Assembly (NCBI RefSeq): GCF_042646385.1 | Contig: NZ_JBHRTO010000001.1 | Span: forward strand, 2,108,001 to 2,172,000 | Direction: 5' to 3' | DNA length: 64,000 bases | Source: Cypionkella sinensis | GTDB taxonomy: Bacteria; Pseudomonadota; Alphaproteobacteria; Rhodobacterales; Rhodobacteraceae | Part shown: positions 41,858 through 50,435 of the stretch, in pieces | Numbering within the stretch: the first letter of the stretch is position 1 | How the letters are laid out: the number at the start of each line of letters is the position of its first letter | Notes under the pieces: generated by a model | What the model saw: the letters and a program-made list of their open reading frames with translations, nothing else | What the model was told of the DNA's origin: nothing | Databases searched by the model: none | Position numbers and translations under genes: made by a program

Positions 41858-41996
41858 ATTGTGGTTCATCACTGATTTTGTCGGCTGTGACCTGAGGCTG
41901 ATCGACTTTCATGGGGGGCAATCTGGCGAAGGCCATCGCCTTCGCCACGCGATGCAAGTGCCGCTGAAACCGCCGGGCCTTTAAGGCCCGTCCAGC

Positions 41997-42041
41997 GCCC
42001 GACCCGCCGATGGCGGGCGCTTCTCGCCCGCCGGGTCGGGC
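41997..42041. repeat. Nested long hairpin
   Basis: Outer arms GCCCGACCC / GGGTCGGGC (9 bp) and inner arms GGCGGGCG / CGCCCGCC (8 bp) around CTTCT, with a six-base bulge on one side. Could end transcripts from either convergent neighbour. Confidence 0.6.
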
Positions 42042-42170
42042 ACCGGCCTTGTGGTGTGATTGATGAAGCGATTACAGGGTGGAACCGCACGCGCGGGTGG
42101 GGAAACGCAATGCGTTTGCTTTTTCCGCCCGGAACTGACTGTGCCCTAGCGCGAGATTGTTGAGCGTCCC

Positions 42171-43118
42171 CTAGCCGCGCGGCGCGGCGGCGCGGCGCAG
42201 GCGGTCGTTGATGGCGCGGCCCAGGCCCTGTTCCGGGATCGGGGCGACAGCGATCCGGCCCCCCTGCCCTGCCATCACATCGGCCTCGCGCAGCATGTGG
42301 AACAGGTTGGCAGCGGCCTCAATCAGATCGGCAGTTGCGGACAGGTTCAGGTCGGCTGGCCCCGGCCCGAAGCCGAGTCGCACTTCGCCGGGCAGGGCCG
42401 TGTCGGCGTTCAACCGCACGGCAGCACCGGGGGCGTAGTGCGAGGCCAACTGACCCGGCGCGTTGGGCTTTTCAGCGTTGCCGCCACTGGCAAGCGGCCC
42501 CAGCATCGCCTCGAGCGCCTCGGATGGCACACCGCCGGGGCGCAGCAGCGCGGGCGCGCCGACCAGCCCCAGAATGGTGGATTCCACGCCAACGCCACAA
42601 GCGCCACCGTCAAGCACGGCGTCAATGCGGCCAGACAGGCCGTCGATCACATGCACCGCGCGGGTGGGCGATACCCGGCCCGAGGGGTTGGCCGATGGGG
42701 CGGCGAGTGGGCCGCCGAAGGCGCGCAGCAGGGCCTGTGCTGCGGGATGGGCGGGGATGCGGATGGCGACGGTGTCAAGCTCTGCCGTGACCAGTGGCGA
42801 CAGGCCCGCATCGGCGCGCAGCGGCAGCACAAGGGTTAACGGCCCCGGCCAGAACGCCCCCGCAACAGCTTCGGCGCGGGTATCGAAATGGGCAAAGGCT
42901 TTTGCGGCAGCAAGATCAGGCACATGCACGATCAGCGGGTTGAACCTTGGTCGCCCCTTGGCATCAAAAATCCGCGCCACGGCCAGATCGGATCGCGCAT
43001 CGCCGCCCAGCCCGTAGACCGTCTCGGTCGGGAAGGCGACAAGGCCTTGGGCGCGCAGGATTGCTGCGGCGCGGGCAAGGCCTTCGGGTGTGGTGGCAAG
43101 CGTCTGGGTCTGGATCAT
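42171..43118 (-). CDS. L-threonylcarbamoyladenylate synthase (Sua5/TsaC type)
   Basis: Makes threonylcarbamoyl-AMP for t6A37 of tRNAs. 315 residues, so the long Sua5 form: YrdC domain with FPTETVYGLGGDA and KGRPRFNPLIVHV, SANPSGRVSPT, ESTILGL, then the C-terminal Sua5 domain starting near SHYAPGA. The start MIQTQTLATT was chosen; an upstream frame lacks family features. Confidence 0.94.
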   Translation of the reverse strand: MIQTQTLATTPEGLARAAAILRAQGLVAFPTETVYGLGGDARSDLAVARIFDAKGRPRFNPLIVHVPDLAAAKAFAHFDTRAEAVAGAFWPGPLTLVLPLRADAGLSPLVTAELDTVAIRIPAHPAAQALLRAFGGPLAAPSANPSGRVSPTRAVHVIDGLSGRIDAVLDGGACGVGVESTILGLVGAPALLRPGGVPSEALEAMLGPLASGGNAEKPNAPGQLASHYAPGAAVRLNADTALPGEVRLGFGPGPADLNLSATADLIEAAANLFHMLREADVMAGQGGRIAVAPIPEQGLGRAINDRLRRAAAPRG

Positions 43119-43242
43119 CTTGTGACGTAGCGTAGGGCTTGAAGCGCAGGTCGGCAAAGCTAACCATAAGCAATCAGGCCCTTTACGCCTGATCCTTCGC
43201 CTTGCCAAGCCGCCAGCCAGATTTGCCGACCCGGAGATTGTC

Positions 43243-44940
43243 ATGCCCTACCGCGCCCCGCTTGCTGATTTCACGTTTCTGCTGGAGGTGGTTGGGTTCG
43301 CCAATGTGGCCGCAACCGAGCGCTTCGCCGATGCCACGCCCGACACTGTGGCGGCGATCTTGGCCGAGGCGGGCAAGCTGTGCGAAACCACGCTGGCGCC
43401 GTTGAACCGGGCGGGTGACAAGGTTCCGGCGCGGCTGGAAAATGGTGTGGTGCGGACCTCTCCGGGCTTTGCCGAGGGATACCGCGCGATTGCCGAGGGC
43501 GGGTGGATTGGCATGGCGGCTGCGCCCGAGCATGGCGGCATGGGGCTGCCGATGGCGGTGGCGACCTGTGTGAATGACATGATGGGCTCGGCGTGCCTTG
43601 CGTTGCAGTTGAACCCGCTGATGACGCAGGGCCAGATTGAGGCGCTGGAGCATCATGCCTCGGATGCGTTGAAGGCGCTGTATATCCCCAAGCTGGTGTC
43701 GGGCGAGTGGTGCGGCACGATGAACCTGACCGAACCGCAAGCGGGGTCAGATGTGGGGGCGGTGCGCACCCGCGCCGAAGATCGCGGCGACGGGACTTAT
43801 GCGATCACCGGGCAGAAGATCTACATCACTTGGGCTGACAATGATTTTTCCGGCAATGTTTGCCATCTGGTGCTGGCGCGGCTGCCTGATGGGCCTGCGG
43901 GGACCAAGGGCATCAGCCTGTTCATGGTGCCCAAGCTGATCCCGGATGCGGATGGCAACCCGGGCGCGCGCAACGATCTGAAGGTGGTGTCGCTGGAGCA
44001 TAAGCTGGGGTTGCATGGCTCTCCGACTGCGGTGATGCAGTATGACGGCGCGCGGGGCTGGCTGGTGGGCGAGAAGCACAACGGCATGGCGGCGATGTTC
44101 ACCATGATGAACAACGCGCGGCTGGGGGTGGGGATGCAGGGCGTGGCGGTGGCCGAAGCGGCGTTTCAGCAGGCCTTGGGCTATGCGATGGAGCGTAAGC
44201 AGGGGAAAACGCCGCTGGGGTCGGGGGCGATCATCGACCACGCCGATGTGCGCCGGATGCTGGCGCAGATGAAGGCCGAGGTGTTTTCGGCGCGCGCGAT
44301 TGGCCTTGCCTGTGCGGTGGCGATTGACATGGGGCGGGCGACGGGGGCTGCGGAATGGCAGGCGCGGGCGGCTTTGCTGACGCCGATCGCCAAGGCTTAC
44401 GGCACTGATATTGGCTGCGAGGTGGCGCATCTGGGCGTGCAGGTGCATGGCGGCATGGGATTTATCGAGGAAACCGGCGCGGCGCAGTTTGCCCGCGATG
44501 TGCGGGTGACGGCGATTTATGAAGGCACCAACGGCATTCAGGCGATGGATCTGGTGGGCCGCAAGATGATGGATCAGGGCGAGGCGGCGTATCGGTTGTG
44601 TGACGAGATGCAGGCCGCCGCCGAAGCTGCCCGCGCGCAGCACCCCGATCTGGCGGGCGCGGTCTGGACCGCGACCGAGGCGCTGCGTGAGGCGACCGAA
44701 GCCTTGGTCGCCATGCCGCCGCAAGATCGCTTTGCGGGTGCCGTGCCCTATCTGCGGGCATTTGCGCGGGTGCTGGGCGGGCATTTCCACATGGCGGCCG
44801 CCTTGGCCGATCCGGCGCGGCTGCCGCTGGCGCAGTTTGCCATCAAGCGGATGCTGCCAGAATATGCGCCGCTGCTGGCCCAGGTGCGTGAGGGCGCGGC
44901 GGGGCTGTATGCGCTGACGCCCGAGGCTTTGTCGGCGTGA
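43243..44940 (+). CDS. Acyl-CoA dehydrogenase (DmdC-like, long form)
   Basis: 565-residue flavoprotein of the acyl-CoA dehydrogenase family with the extra N- and C-terminal segments seen in 3-methylmercaptopropionyl-CoA dehydrogenase DmdC and related enzymes. Markers: EPQAGSDVGAVRT, ITGQKIYIT, HGGMGFIEETGAAQ and RVTAIYEGTNGIQ (catalytic Glu region). Substrate is not fixed: beta-oxidation or DMSP-derived thioester. The GTG of the next gene overlaps its stop. Confidence 0.9.
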   Translation: MPYRAPLADFTFLLEVVGFANVAATERFADATPDTVAAILAEAGKLCETTLAPLNRAGDKVPARLENGVVRTSPGFAEGYRAIAEGGWIGMAAAPEHGGMGLPMAVATCVNDMMGSACLALQLNPLMTQGQIEALEHHASDALKALYIPKLVSGEWCGTMNLTEPQAGSDVGAVRTRAEDRGDGTYAITGQKIYITWADNDFSGNVCHLVLARLPDGPAGTKGISLFMVPKLIPDADGNPGARNDLKVVSLEHKLGLHGSPTAVMQYDGARGWLVGEKHNGMAAMFTMMNNARLGVGMQGVAVAEAAFQQALGYAMERKQGKTPLGSGAIIDHADVRRMLAQMKAEVFSARAIGLACAVAIDMGRATGAAEWQARAALLTPIAKAYGTDIGCEVAHLGVQVHGGMGFIEETGAAQFARDVRVTAIYEGTNGIQAMDLVGRKMMDQGEAAYRLCDEMQAAAEAARAQHPDLAGAVWTATEALREATEALVAMPPQDRFAGAVPYLRAFARVLGGHFHMAAALADPARLPLAQFAIKRMLPEYAPLLAQVREGAAGLYALTPEALSA

Positions 44941-45965
44941 CAAGCGCCATCCATCATCCGTGGGACGCAGCCCCTGCGATGGGCGAAGCGGTTGAAATCG
45001 CACCACATATCCTGTGGATGCGCCTGCCGCTGCCGATGGCGCTGGACCATGTGAACATCTATGCGCTGGATGATGGCGATGGCTGGACGCTGGTGGATAC
45101 CGGCATGTCCAGTCGCAAAACCAAGGCGATTTGGGACTCGCTGATCGCGGGGCCGCTGGCGGGCAAACAGGTGCGGCGGCTGATTGTGACGCATCATCAC
45201 CCCGACCATATCGGCCTTGCGGGCTGGTTTCAGCGCCAAGGTGTCGAGTTGATCACCACCCGCACGGCGTGGCTTTATGCGCGGATGCTGGTGCTGGACG
45301 AACAGGCGACACCCACGCCGGAATCCATGCTGTTCTATCAGCGCGCCGGGGTCGATACTGCGATGCGTGCGCAGAAGGCCGAAGAGCGCCCATTCAACTT
45401 TGCCGATGTGGTCGAGGCGATGCCGCAGGGCTTTACGCGCATTGCCGAAGGCGACACGCTGAGCGCGGGCGGGCGGCGTTGGTTGGTGCGTTTGGGGCAA
45501 GGTCATGCGCCTGACCATGCGACGCTTTGGAGCATGGATGACGATCTGATCATCGGCGGGGATCAGTTGCTGCCGGGTATTTCGGCCAATATCGGGGTGT
45601 ATCCGACCGAGCCCGAGGCTGATCCGTTGGGCGAATGGCTGGACAGCACACGCGGGTTCGCACCGTTTGCGCGGATGGATCAGCTGGTGTTGCCGGGGCA
45701 TAAACTGCCGTTCACCGGATTGCCGTTCCGGCTGATCCAGATGGCGGAGAACCACGAAAGCGCGCTGGACCGCCTGCGCGCGCATCTGGCCAAGCCGCAC
45801 ACCGCTGCACAGTGTTTCGTGCCGCTGTTCAAGCGCGAGATCACCGGCAGCCAGCACGGGCTGGCGCTGGTCGAGACGGTGGCGCATCTGAACTACCTCT
45901 TGAAGCGCGGCGAGGTTTCGCGTTTTCTGGATGCGGAAGGGGCTTGGGTCTGGCAAGCCACCTAA
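44937..45965 (+). CDS. MBL-fold metallo-hydrolase
   Basis: 342 residues with the zinc-binding HHHPDHIG motif, a later His (GQGHAPDHATLW) and GGDQLLPGI. The C-terminal part is helical, like the group with a winged-helix tail. Likely a thioester or ester hydrolase; the overlap with the acyl-CoA dehydrogenase gene (GTGA) suggests joint work on an acyl-CoA. Specificity unknown. Confidence 0.88.
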   Translation: MTSAIHHPWDAAPAMGEAVEIAPHILWMRLPLPMALDHVNIYALDDGDGWTLVDTGMSSRKTKAIWDSLIAGPLAGKQVRRLIVTHHHPDHIGLAGWFQRQGVELITTRTAWLYARMLVLDEQATPTPESMLFYQRAGVDTAMRAQKAEERPFNFADVVEAMPQGFTRIAEGDTLSAGGRRWLVRLGQGHAPDHATLWSMDDDLIIGGDQLLPGISANIGVYPTEPEADPLGEWLDSTRGFAPFARMDQLVLPGHKLPFTGLPFRLIQMAENHESALDRLRAHLAKPHTAAQCFVPLFKREITGSQHGLALVETVAHLNYLLKRGEVSRFLDAEGAWVWQAT

Positions 45966-45974
45966 GGAGGTGCC

Positions 45975-46475
45975 ATGACAAAACCGCTTGATCCCGCTGC
46001 CGAAGCCGCTTTGGGCGCCGCTGTCAGCAAGGCCGCGGGCCTGCCGCGTGCCCATGCCATTCACGCCGATCCGGCAGCACCGCTTAGCGCCGAACAACAG
46101 CCCCTGCCCGCTGCGCTGCAACGTCGCCCCTTGGCCGAGAAAAGCCCCGCCGAATGGGCTTACGAGCGGATCATCCTGTATATCCGCAACTTTGAAAGCC
46201 AGCTTGACGCCCAGCAAGAGATCGCCATGGGCTTTGCAGGATCAGAGGCGGGCGTGCTGAAGATCGAGGGTCTGGGCTTTTTCGAGCCTGACCTGCTGAC
46301 CTTTTATGGCCGCGATGACGATGGCATGAAAACCCAACTGATCCAGCATGTCAGCCAGCTTTCCGTGATGCTGCGCGCGGTGCCGAAGGCCGCACCCGAG
46401 GCCCCGCCGAAACGCATCGGCTTTCGTCTGACAAGTGGCTGGATGGGCGGCGAGTCGGGCGATGGCTCGGCCTGA
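45975..46475 (+). CDS. Conserved hypothetical protein (probably DUF6173)
   Basis: 166 residues. The region EWAYERIILYIRNFESQLD followed by EIAMGFAGSEAGVLKIEGLG and QLIQHVSQLSVMLRAVP resembles a domain I recall as DUF6173 in Rhodobacteraceae. N-terminus is Ala/Pro-rich and probably disordered. AAGGAGG precedes the ATG. No function is known to me. Confidence 0.75.
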   Translation: MTKPLDPAAEAALGAAVSKAAGLPRAHAIHADPAAPLSAEQQPLPAALQRRPLAEKSPAEWAYERIILYIRNFESQLDAQQEIAMGFAGSEAGVLKIEGLGFFEPDLLTFYGRDDDGMKTQLIQHVSQLSVMLRAVPKAAPEAPPKRIGFRLTSGWMGGESGDGSA

Positions 46476-46573
46476 GGCCGCGACAATTTCTCTGCCTGCC
46501 GAATTGCGTCGCCCCGTGACAGTCGGCACTGAATCAGCTATGGCCTAGTCAACAACTCTGAAAGGACGCTCTT

Positions 46574-46708
46574 ATGGCCGAACATAAACCGGGCAGCATG
46601 GACATTCGCGTGCAGGAAAAGACCTTTGACGGCTTTATCCGCATGGCAACCTGGGGTGCGATCATCTCGATCTGCGTGCTGATTTTCATGGCACTCGCCA
46701 ACGCCTGA
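46574..46708 (+). CDS. aa3-type cytochrome c oxidase subunit IV
   Basis: 44-residue protein, too short for usual gene calling cut-offs. MAEHKPGSMDIRVQEKTFDG then one membrane helix (about residues 24-43) matches the tiny subunit IV of alphaproteobacterial aa3 oxidases (Paracoccus, Rhodobacter). It is not needed for activity in Paracoccus. It stands alone here, away from ctaCDE. AAAGGACG lies before the ATG. Confidence 0.88.
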   Translation: MAEHKPGSMDIRVQEKTFDGFIRMATWGAIISICVLIFMALANA

Positions 46709-46731
46709 TCCTTTAACGCCGGAACTGTAAT

Positions 46732-47352
46732 ATGACCTTCAAAGCCTTTGCCGTTCTGGCGCTTTTCGCGCTGTCTGCCTGTGCGGGTGACAACAAATGG
46801 GCGACCGATGCCCAGATGGCGGCGCCTTCGGCGCATTTCGTGGCCGAACCGCCGCGCAGCATCACCCTGTTCACGGTGCAAAGCACCCGTAACGGGTCGG
46901 GCGCGCATTCTGGCCTGCTGATCAACGCATCGGAACAGGTGATGTTCGACCCGGCAGGATCGTGGTATCACCCCTATCTGCCCGAGCGCGGCGACGTGCA
47001 TTACGGCGTGACGCCGAAAATGGTCAGCTTTTACATCGACTACCATGCGCGGGAGACGTTCAACGTTATCGAGCAGACCGTGGTCGTCAGCCCGGAAGTC
47101 GCCGAACTGATCAAGCAGCGAGCCGAGGCTTATGGCTCGGTGCCCAGCGCGCAATGTGCGCATTCGATCTCGTCGATCCTGCATGGTGTGCCGGGGTTTG
47201 AGGCGATCAGCGGCACCTGGTATCCGAACAAGCTGATGAAGGAATTCGCGCAACTGCCCGGCGTGACGCGCAAGTTGATCACCGATGATGATGCCGACAA
47301 CAACCACGGCGTGCTGATGGTGCAGGCAGGTCAGACGCCTCCGGCGCCATAA
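46732..47352 (+). CDS. Putative lipoprotein of unknown function
   Basis: 206 residues with signal peptide and lipobox ALSACAG (Cys17). The body has ITLFTVQSTRNGSGAHSGLLI, a His-containing YHPYLPERGDVHYG and CAHSISSILHGVPGFEAI; a Cys and several His could suggest a NlpC/P60-like or DUF hydrolase fold, but I cannot confirm it. Ends at a strong terminator. Confidence 0.78.
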   Translation: MTFKAFAVLALFALSACAGDNKWATDAQMAAPSAHFVAEPPRSITLFTVQSTRNGSGAHSGLLINASEQVMFDPAGSWYHPYLPERGDVHYGVTPKMVSFYIDYHARETFNVIEQTVVVSPEVAELIKQRAEAYGSVPSAQCAHSISSILHGVPGFEAISGTWYPNKLMKEFAQLPGVTRKLITDDDADNNHGVLMVQAGQTPPAP

Positions 47353-47372
47353 CTTCAGGGTTTCAACCCGCC

Positions 47373-47402
47373 AAAGCCGCGCTGACCCCAGCGCGGCTTT
47401 TT
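47373..47402 (+). terminator. Rho-independent terminator
   Basis: AAAGCCGCGCTG / CAGCGCGGCTTT 12-bp stem, four-base loop, then Ts. Lies between the convergent lipoprotein gene and azlD and may work both ways. Confidence 0.85.
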
Positions 47403-47412
47403 GCTGTGCCGC

Positions 47413-47736
47413 TTACAGCAGAAACGGCAAGCCCAGCAGTGTGGCAACCCCGGCGAGCGCCGCAAAGATCATCTGCCGGGTGGCAAGGCCCACCACCACC
47501 GTCACCCCCGCCGCCAGAAGGCGTGCGGCGTCCGGCGTGCCTCCGGTCGCAGGCGGCCACAGCACCGCAGGCGCGACCAGCGCTGGCAGCACCGCCACCG
47601 CCGTATAGCGCAAGCTGCGTTGCAACCACCCCGGCAAAGGCCGATTGCCGAGCAGGCCCAGAAACGAAAAACGGATGGCATAGGTGGCCAGCCCCAGCAC
47701 GACCACCACGATCCAGAACTGCGTGCGATCAATCAT
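47413..47736 (-). CDS. azlD: AzlD-type branched-chain amino acid exporter small subunit
   Basis: 107-residue membrane protein with about four helices; ATYAIRFSFLGLLGNRPLP and a C-terminal Gly/Leu-rich helix fit the AzlD family. Partner of AzlC in export of branched-chain amino acids. ATG overlaps the azlC stop (ATGA). Confidence 0.88.
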   Translation of the reverse strand: MIDRTQFWIVVVVLGLATYAIRFSFLGLLGNRPLPGWLQRSLRYTAVAVLPALVAPAVLWPPATGGTPDAARLLAAGVTVVVGLATRQMIFAALAGVATLLGLPFLL

Positions 47737-48437
47737 GCGGCAGACCTTTCGCGCCAGTATTCCAATGCGGCCCCCGCTGCCATGCCGATGGTCGAGCCAA
47801 CCAGCAAGCCGGTGCCATAGGGCAGCACCGTCAGCGCCAGCGTCACCACCACGGAAAGCCCCGCCGCAAGGGCATGTGGCCAGCTTCGGATCATCGGCGC
47901 GGTCATCGCCAGAAAGGCAATCGGCACGGCGAAATCCAAGGCGTATTCCGGCGGAATCGCCCGCCCTGCCAAAGCCCCCGCCACGGTGGACCCCATCCAC
48001 AGCGGCAGGACGGGTGTGACCGCGCCAAAGAAATACGCGGTCTTTTCGGACAGGGTCATTTCGGGCCGCTTGTCATATTCCGCCACTGACAGCGCAAAGC
48101 TTTGATCGACCAAAAGGTAAGCCATCACCGCCCGCACCCCCAAAGGCGCCGCGCCCACGTGCGGCGCAAGCGTCACCGAATACATCAGCATCCGCAGATT
48201 GACCGCCAAGGATGTGGCCAGGATCACCAGCAGCGGCGCTTGATCCTGCAACAGATGCAGGGCGGCGAACTGCGAGGCCCCGGCAAACACGCTGACCGAA
48301 AACGCCACGATTTCATAAAGTTGCAACCCTGCTTCCGAGGCCAGCAGCCCAAACAGCATCGCAAAGGGCACGATCACCACGGCAAAGGGCAAGGCCGCGC
48401 GCACCCCGCGCAGGTAGCTTTCACGAGCGGCAGACAT
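47733..48437 (-). CDS. azlC: AzlC family ABC-independent amino acid exporter
   Basis: 234-residue membrane protein of the AzlC/YgaZ family: GVRAALPFAVVIVPFAMLFG, FAGASQFAALHLL and NLRMLMYSVTLAPH are typical. With AzlD it would export branched-chain amino acids. The ATG at 48437 has GGTGAGGG upstream. Confidence 0.9.
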   Translation of the reverse strand: MSAARESYLRGVRAALPFAVVIVPFAMLFGLLASEAGLQLYEIVAFSVSVFAGASQFAALHLLQDQAPLLVILATSLAVNLRMLMYSVTLAPHVGAAPLGVRAVMAYLLVDQSFALSVAEYDKRPEMTLSEKTAYFFGAVTPVLPLWMGSTVAGALAGRAIPPEYALDFAVPIAFLAMTAPMIRSWPHALAAGLSVVVTLALTVLPYGTGLLVGSTIGMAAGAALEYWRERSAA

Positions 48438-48518
48438 CAACCCTCACCAGCTTGGATCGGCTTTACGCCGGATGCAGAACGGCTTAGGCGTTTGCTGGGT
48501 GAATTTGAAGAGGCCAAG

Positions 48519-49106
48519 GTGCGGATTTTTGGATGCGTTCTGGCAGGCGGGATGGGCCTTCGCATGGGGGCCGACAAGGCGCTGATCCGCTTGGGCGGCC
48601 AAACCCTGCTGGGCCACGCCATCGCCCGGCTGGAGCCGCAGGTGGAACGGCTGGCGATTTCGGCCAATGGCGATGCGGCGCGGCTGGCGGGCTATGGCCT
48701 GCCGGTGCTGGCCGATGAAATGCCGCTCGGCCCGCTATCCGGCATTCTTGCCGCGCTGCGTTGGGCCGCACCGCTTGGGGCCACCGCGGTTGTGACGCTG
48801 GCCGTCGATACGCCCTTTGCGCCCGGCGATCTGGTGCCGCAACTTTGTCTGGCCGCCGAAGCCAGCGCCACAGGCTGCGCCATCGCTCATGCCGCCAAGG
48901 ATCATCCGGCTTGCGGACTTTGGCCGGTGGCGCTGGCGGATGCGCTTGCGGGGTTTCTGGCTTCGGGGGCCAAGCCGAAAGTGATGACCTTCGCCGAAGC
49001 CCATCACGCCGCCCGCGCGCAATTCCCCGATGAGGCCGCGTTTCAGAACCTGAACACACCCGCCGACCTTGCCGCCGCCGAAGCGCTGATCCGGGCCGCG
49101 TCATGA
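48519..49106 (+). CDS. mobA: Molybdenum cofactor guanylyltransferase MobA
   Basis: Attaches GMP to molybdopterin to give MGD for DMSO-reductase-family enzymes. About 195 residues; nucleotidyltransferase motif LAGGMGLRMGADKALIRLGG near the N-terminus, ADEMPLGPLSGILAAL and VDTPF follow. Start taken as GTG 48519 with GAAGAGG upstream. Stop overlaps the mobB ATG. Confidence 0.92.
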   Translation: MRIFGCVLAGGMGLRMGADKALIRLGGQTLLGHAIARLEPQVERLAISANGDAARLAGYGLPVLADEMPLGPLSGILAALRWAAPLGATAVVTLAVDTPFAPGDLVPQLCLAAEASATGCAIAHAAKDHPACGLWPVALADALAGFLASGAKPKVMTFAEAHHAARAQFPDEAAFQNLNTPADLAAAEALIRAAS

Positions 49107-49600
49107 GGGTTTATGGCGTCATCGGCTGGAAAAACTCGGGCAAAACCAGCCTGATGGAGCGGTTGGTGGCCGAGATCACCGGGCGCGGATTTACCGTCTC
49201 GACCGTCAAGCATGTGCATCATGATGTGGATCTTGACCAACCCGGCAAAGACAGCCACCGCCACCGGGCGGCTGGTGCATCCGAGGTCGTTCTGGCCTCG
49301 GCGCATCGGTTTGCGCTGATGCGCGAACATCGCGGGCCCGAGCCTGACCTGACCGAAGTGCTGGCGCGTATGGCCCCGGTCGATCTGATTCTGGTCGAGG
49401 GTTACAAGCGCGATGCCCATGCCAAGATCGAGGTGTTCCGGCAGGAAGCGGGCCATGATCTGATCCAGCCCGGCGATGGGCTGGTGCGCGCCGTTGCCAC
49501 CGATATGGATCTTGGCGCGCTGCCGGTGCCGGTGCTGGATCTGAACAACACCGGGCAGATTGCTGATTTCATTCTGGCCGAGGTCGGTCTTGCGGTTTGA
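49103..49600 (+). CDS. mobB: Molybdopterin-guanine dinucleotide biosynthesis protein MobB
   Basis: GTP-binding helper of MobA. 165 residues with P-loop GWKNSGKTSLMERL, VSTVKHVHHD and LVEGYKRD. ATGA overlap with mobA; its end overlaps the next gene. Confidence 0.94.
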   Translation: MRVYGVIGWKNSGKTSLMERLVAEITGRGFTVSTVKHVHHDVDLDQPGKDSHRHRAAGASEVVLASAHRFALMREHRGPEPDLTEVLARMAPVDLILVEGYKRDAHAKIEVFRQEAGHDLIQPGDGLVRAVATDMDLGALPVPVLDLNNTGQIADFILAEVGLAV

Positions 49601-50435
49601 TCGGGTGATCGTGGCGGATTGGTCGGCTGCCTCGGCCCTGTCGCCCCCTCGCCCCTCGGCAGATGCGATCTGGCTGGGCAGCATCGACAAGAACGGCGCA
49701 AGCAGCCGCTATCACCGCAGCCGCGCCAGTGCCGAAGCCGCGCTGACACAGGCTATTGAAGCGGCACAGGCGGCAGGCGAAGCCTTGCTGATCGGCTGCG
49801 ATTTCCCGATGGGCTATCCATCTGGCTTTGCCGCCCGCCTGACGGGCAGCGCCAGCGCCCGCGCTGTCTGGGCATGGCTGGCCGACCACATTCAAGACGC
49901 GCCCGACAATAGCAACAACCGCTTTCAGATCGCCGCACAGATCAACCGCCACTTCGGCGGTGCAGGCCCGTTCTGGGGCCGCCCTGCCCGCCTTGATCTG
50001 CCCGATCTGCCCGCCACCAAGGCCGTGGACTACCCTGCGCTGGCGCTGTCTGAACGCCGCGCGGTGGAAACCGTGGTGCCGCGCGCGCAGCCGGTGTGGA
50101 AGCTTTACACTACGGGCGCGGCAGGCAGCCAAGGGCTGATGGGGCAGCCGATGATTCACCGCCTGTCACAGCGCCCCGGCGTGGCGGTCTGGCCGTTTGA
50201 TCCACCGGGACAGATCACGCTGGCCGAAATCTACCCCTCGCTGCTGGCTCGCGCCGTGATGGCCGACCCTGCCCCGATCAAAGACGAGGCGCAGGTGAGG
50301 TTGCTGGCAGCTTCGCTGTTCACCCTGTCGCAACAGGGCAGACTGGCTGGGCTTTTCGATTGCCCTGCAAGCGCGGAGGAAGGCTGGATTCTGGGCGCAG
50401 GCCACAGCGCAACCTTGCTGGCCGCGCTGTCATGA
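49590..50435 (+). CDS. Mob-operon protein of unknown function (RNase H/DUF429-like)
   Basis: 281 residues starting MRFDRVIVADWSAAS. The N-terminal VADWSA and later GCDFPMGYPSGFA resemble the RNase H-like DUF429 group, whose activity is not settled. In Rhodobacteraceae such genes are often labelled as a molybdopterin guanine dinucleotide synthesis protein because they follow mobAB. The TTG at 49590 (GAGGT upstream) overlaps mobB; GTG 49605 is the alternative. The stop overlaps the next ATG. Confidence 0.75.
   Translation: MRFDRVIVADWSAASALSPPRPSADAIWLGSIDKNGASSRYHRSRASAEAALTQAIEAAQAAGEALLIGCDFPMGYPSGFAARLTGSASARAVWAWLADHIQDAPDNSNNRFQIAAQINRHFGGAGPFWGRPARLDLPDLPATKAVDYPALALSERRAVETVVPRAQPVWKLYTTGAAGSQGLMGQPMIHRLSQRPGVAVWPFDPPGQITLAEIYPSLLARAVMADPAPIKDEAQVRLLAASLFTLSQQGRLAGLFDCPASAEEGWILGAGHSATLLAALS

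Larger units (their letters stand above)
41787..42170. other. 384-base intergenic region with repeat-like elements
   Basis: Between convergent FAH-family and Sua5 genes. No gene is supported. It holds copy C of the bipartite element (41798-41857), a perfect 9-bp hairpin GGCGAAGGC/GCCTTCGCC (41925-41946), the palindrome GGGCCTTTAAGGCCC (41975-41989), and a long nested hairpin (41997-42041). Confidence 0.6.

Noticed and set aside
43173..43193. Small hairpin ATCAGGC/GCCTGAT in the Sua5-acyl-CoA dehydrogenase divergent gap
   Set aside because: Seven-bp arms without a clear role; may be chance in a promoter region.
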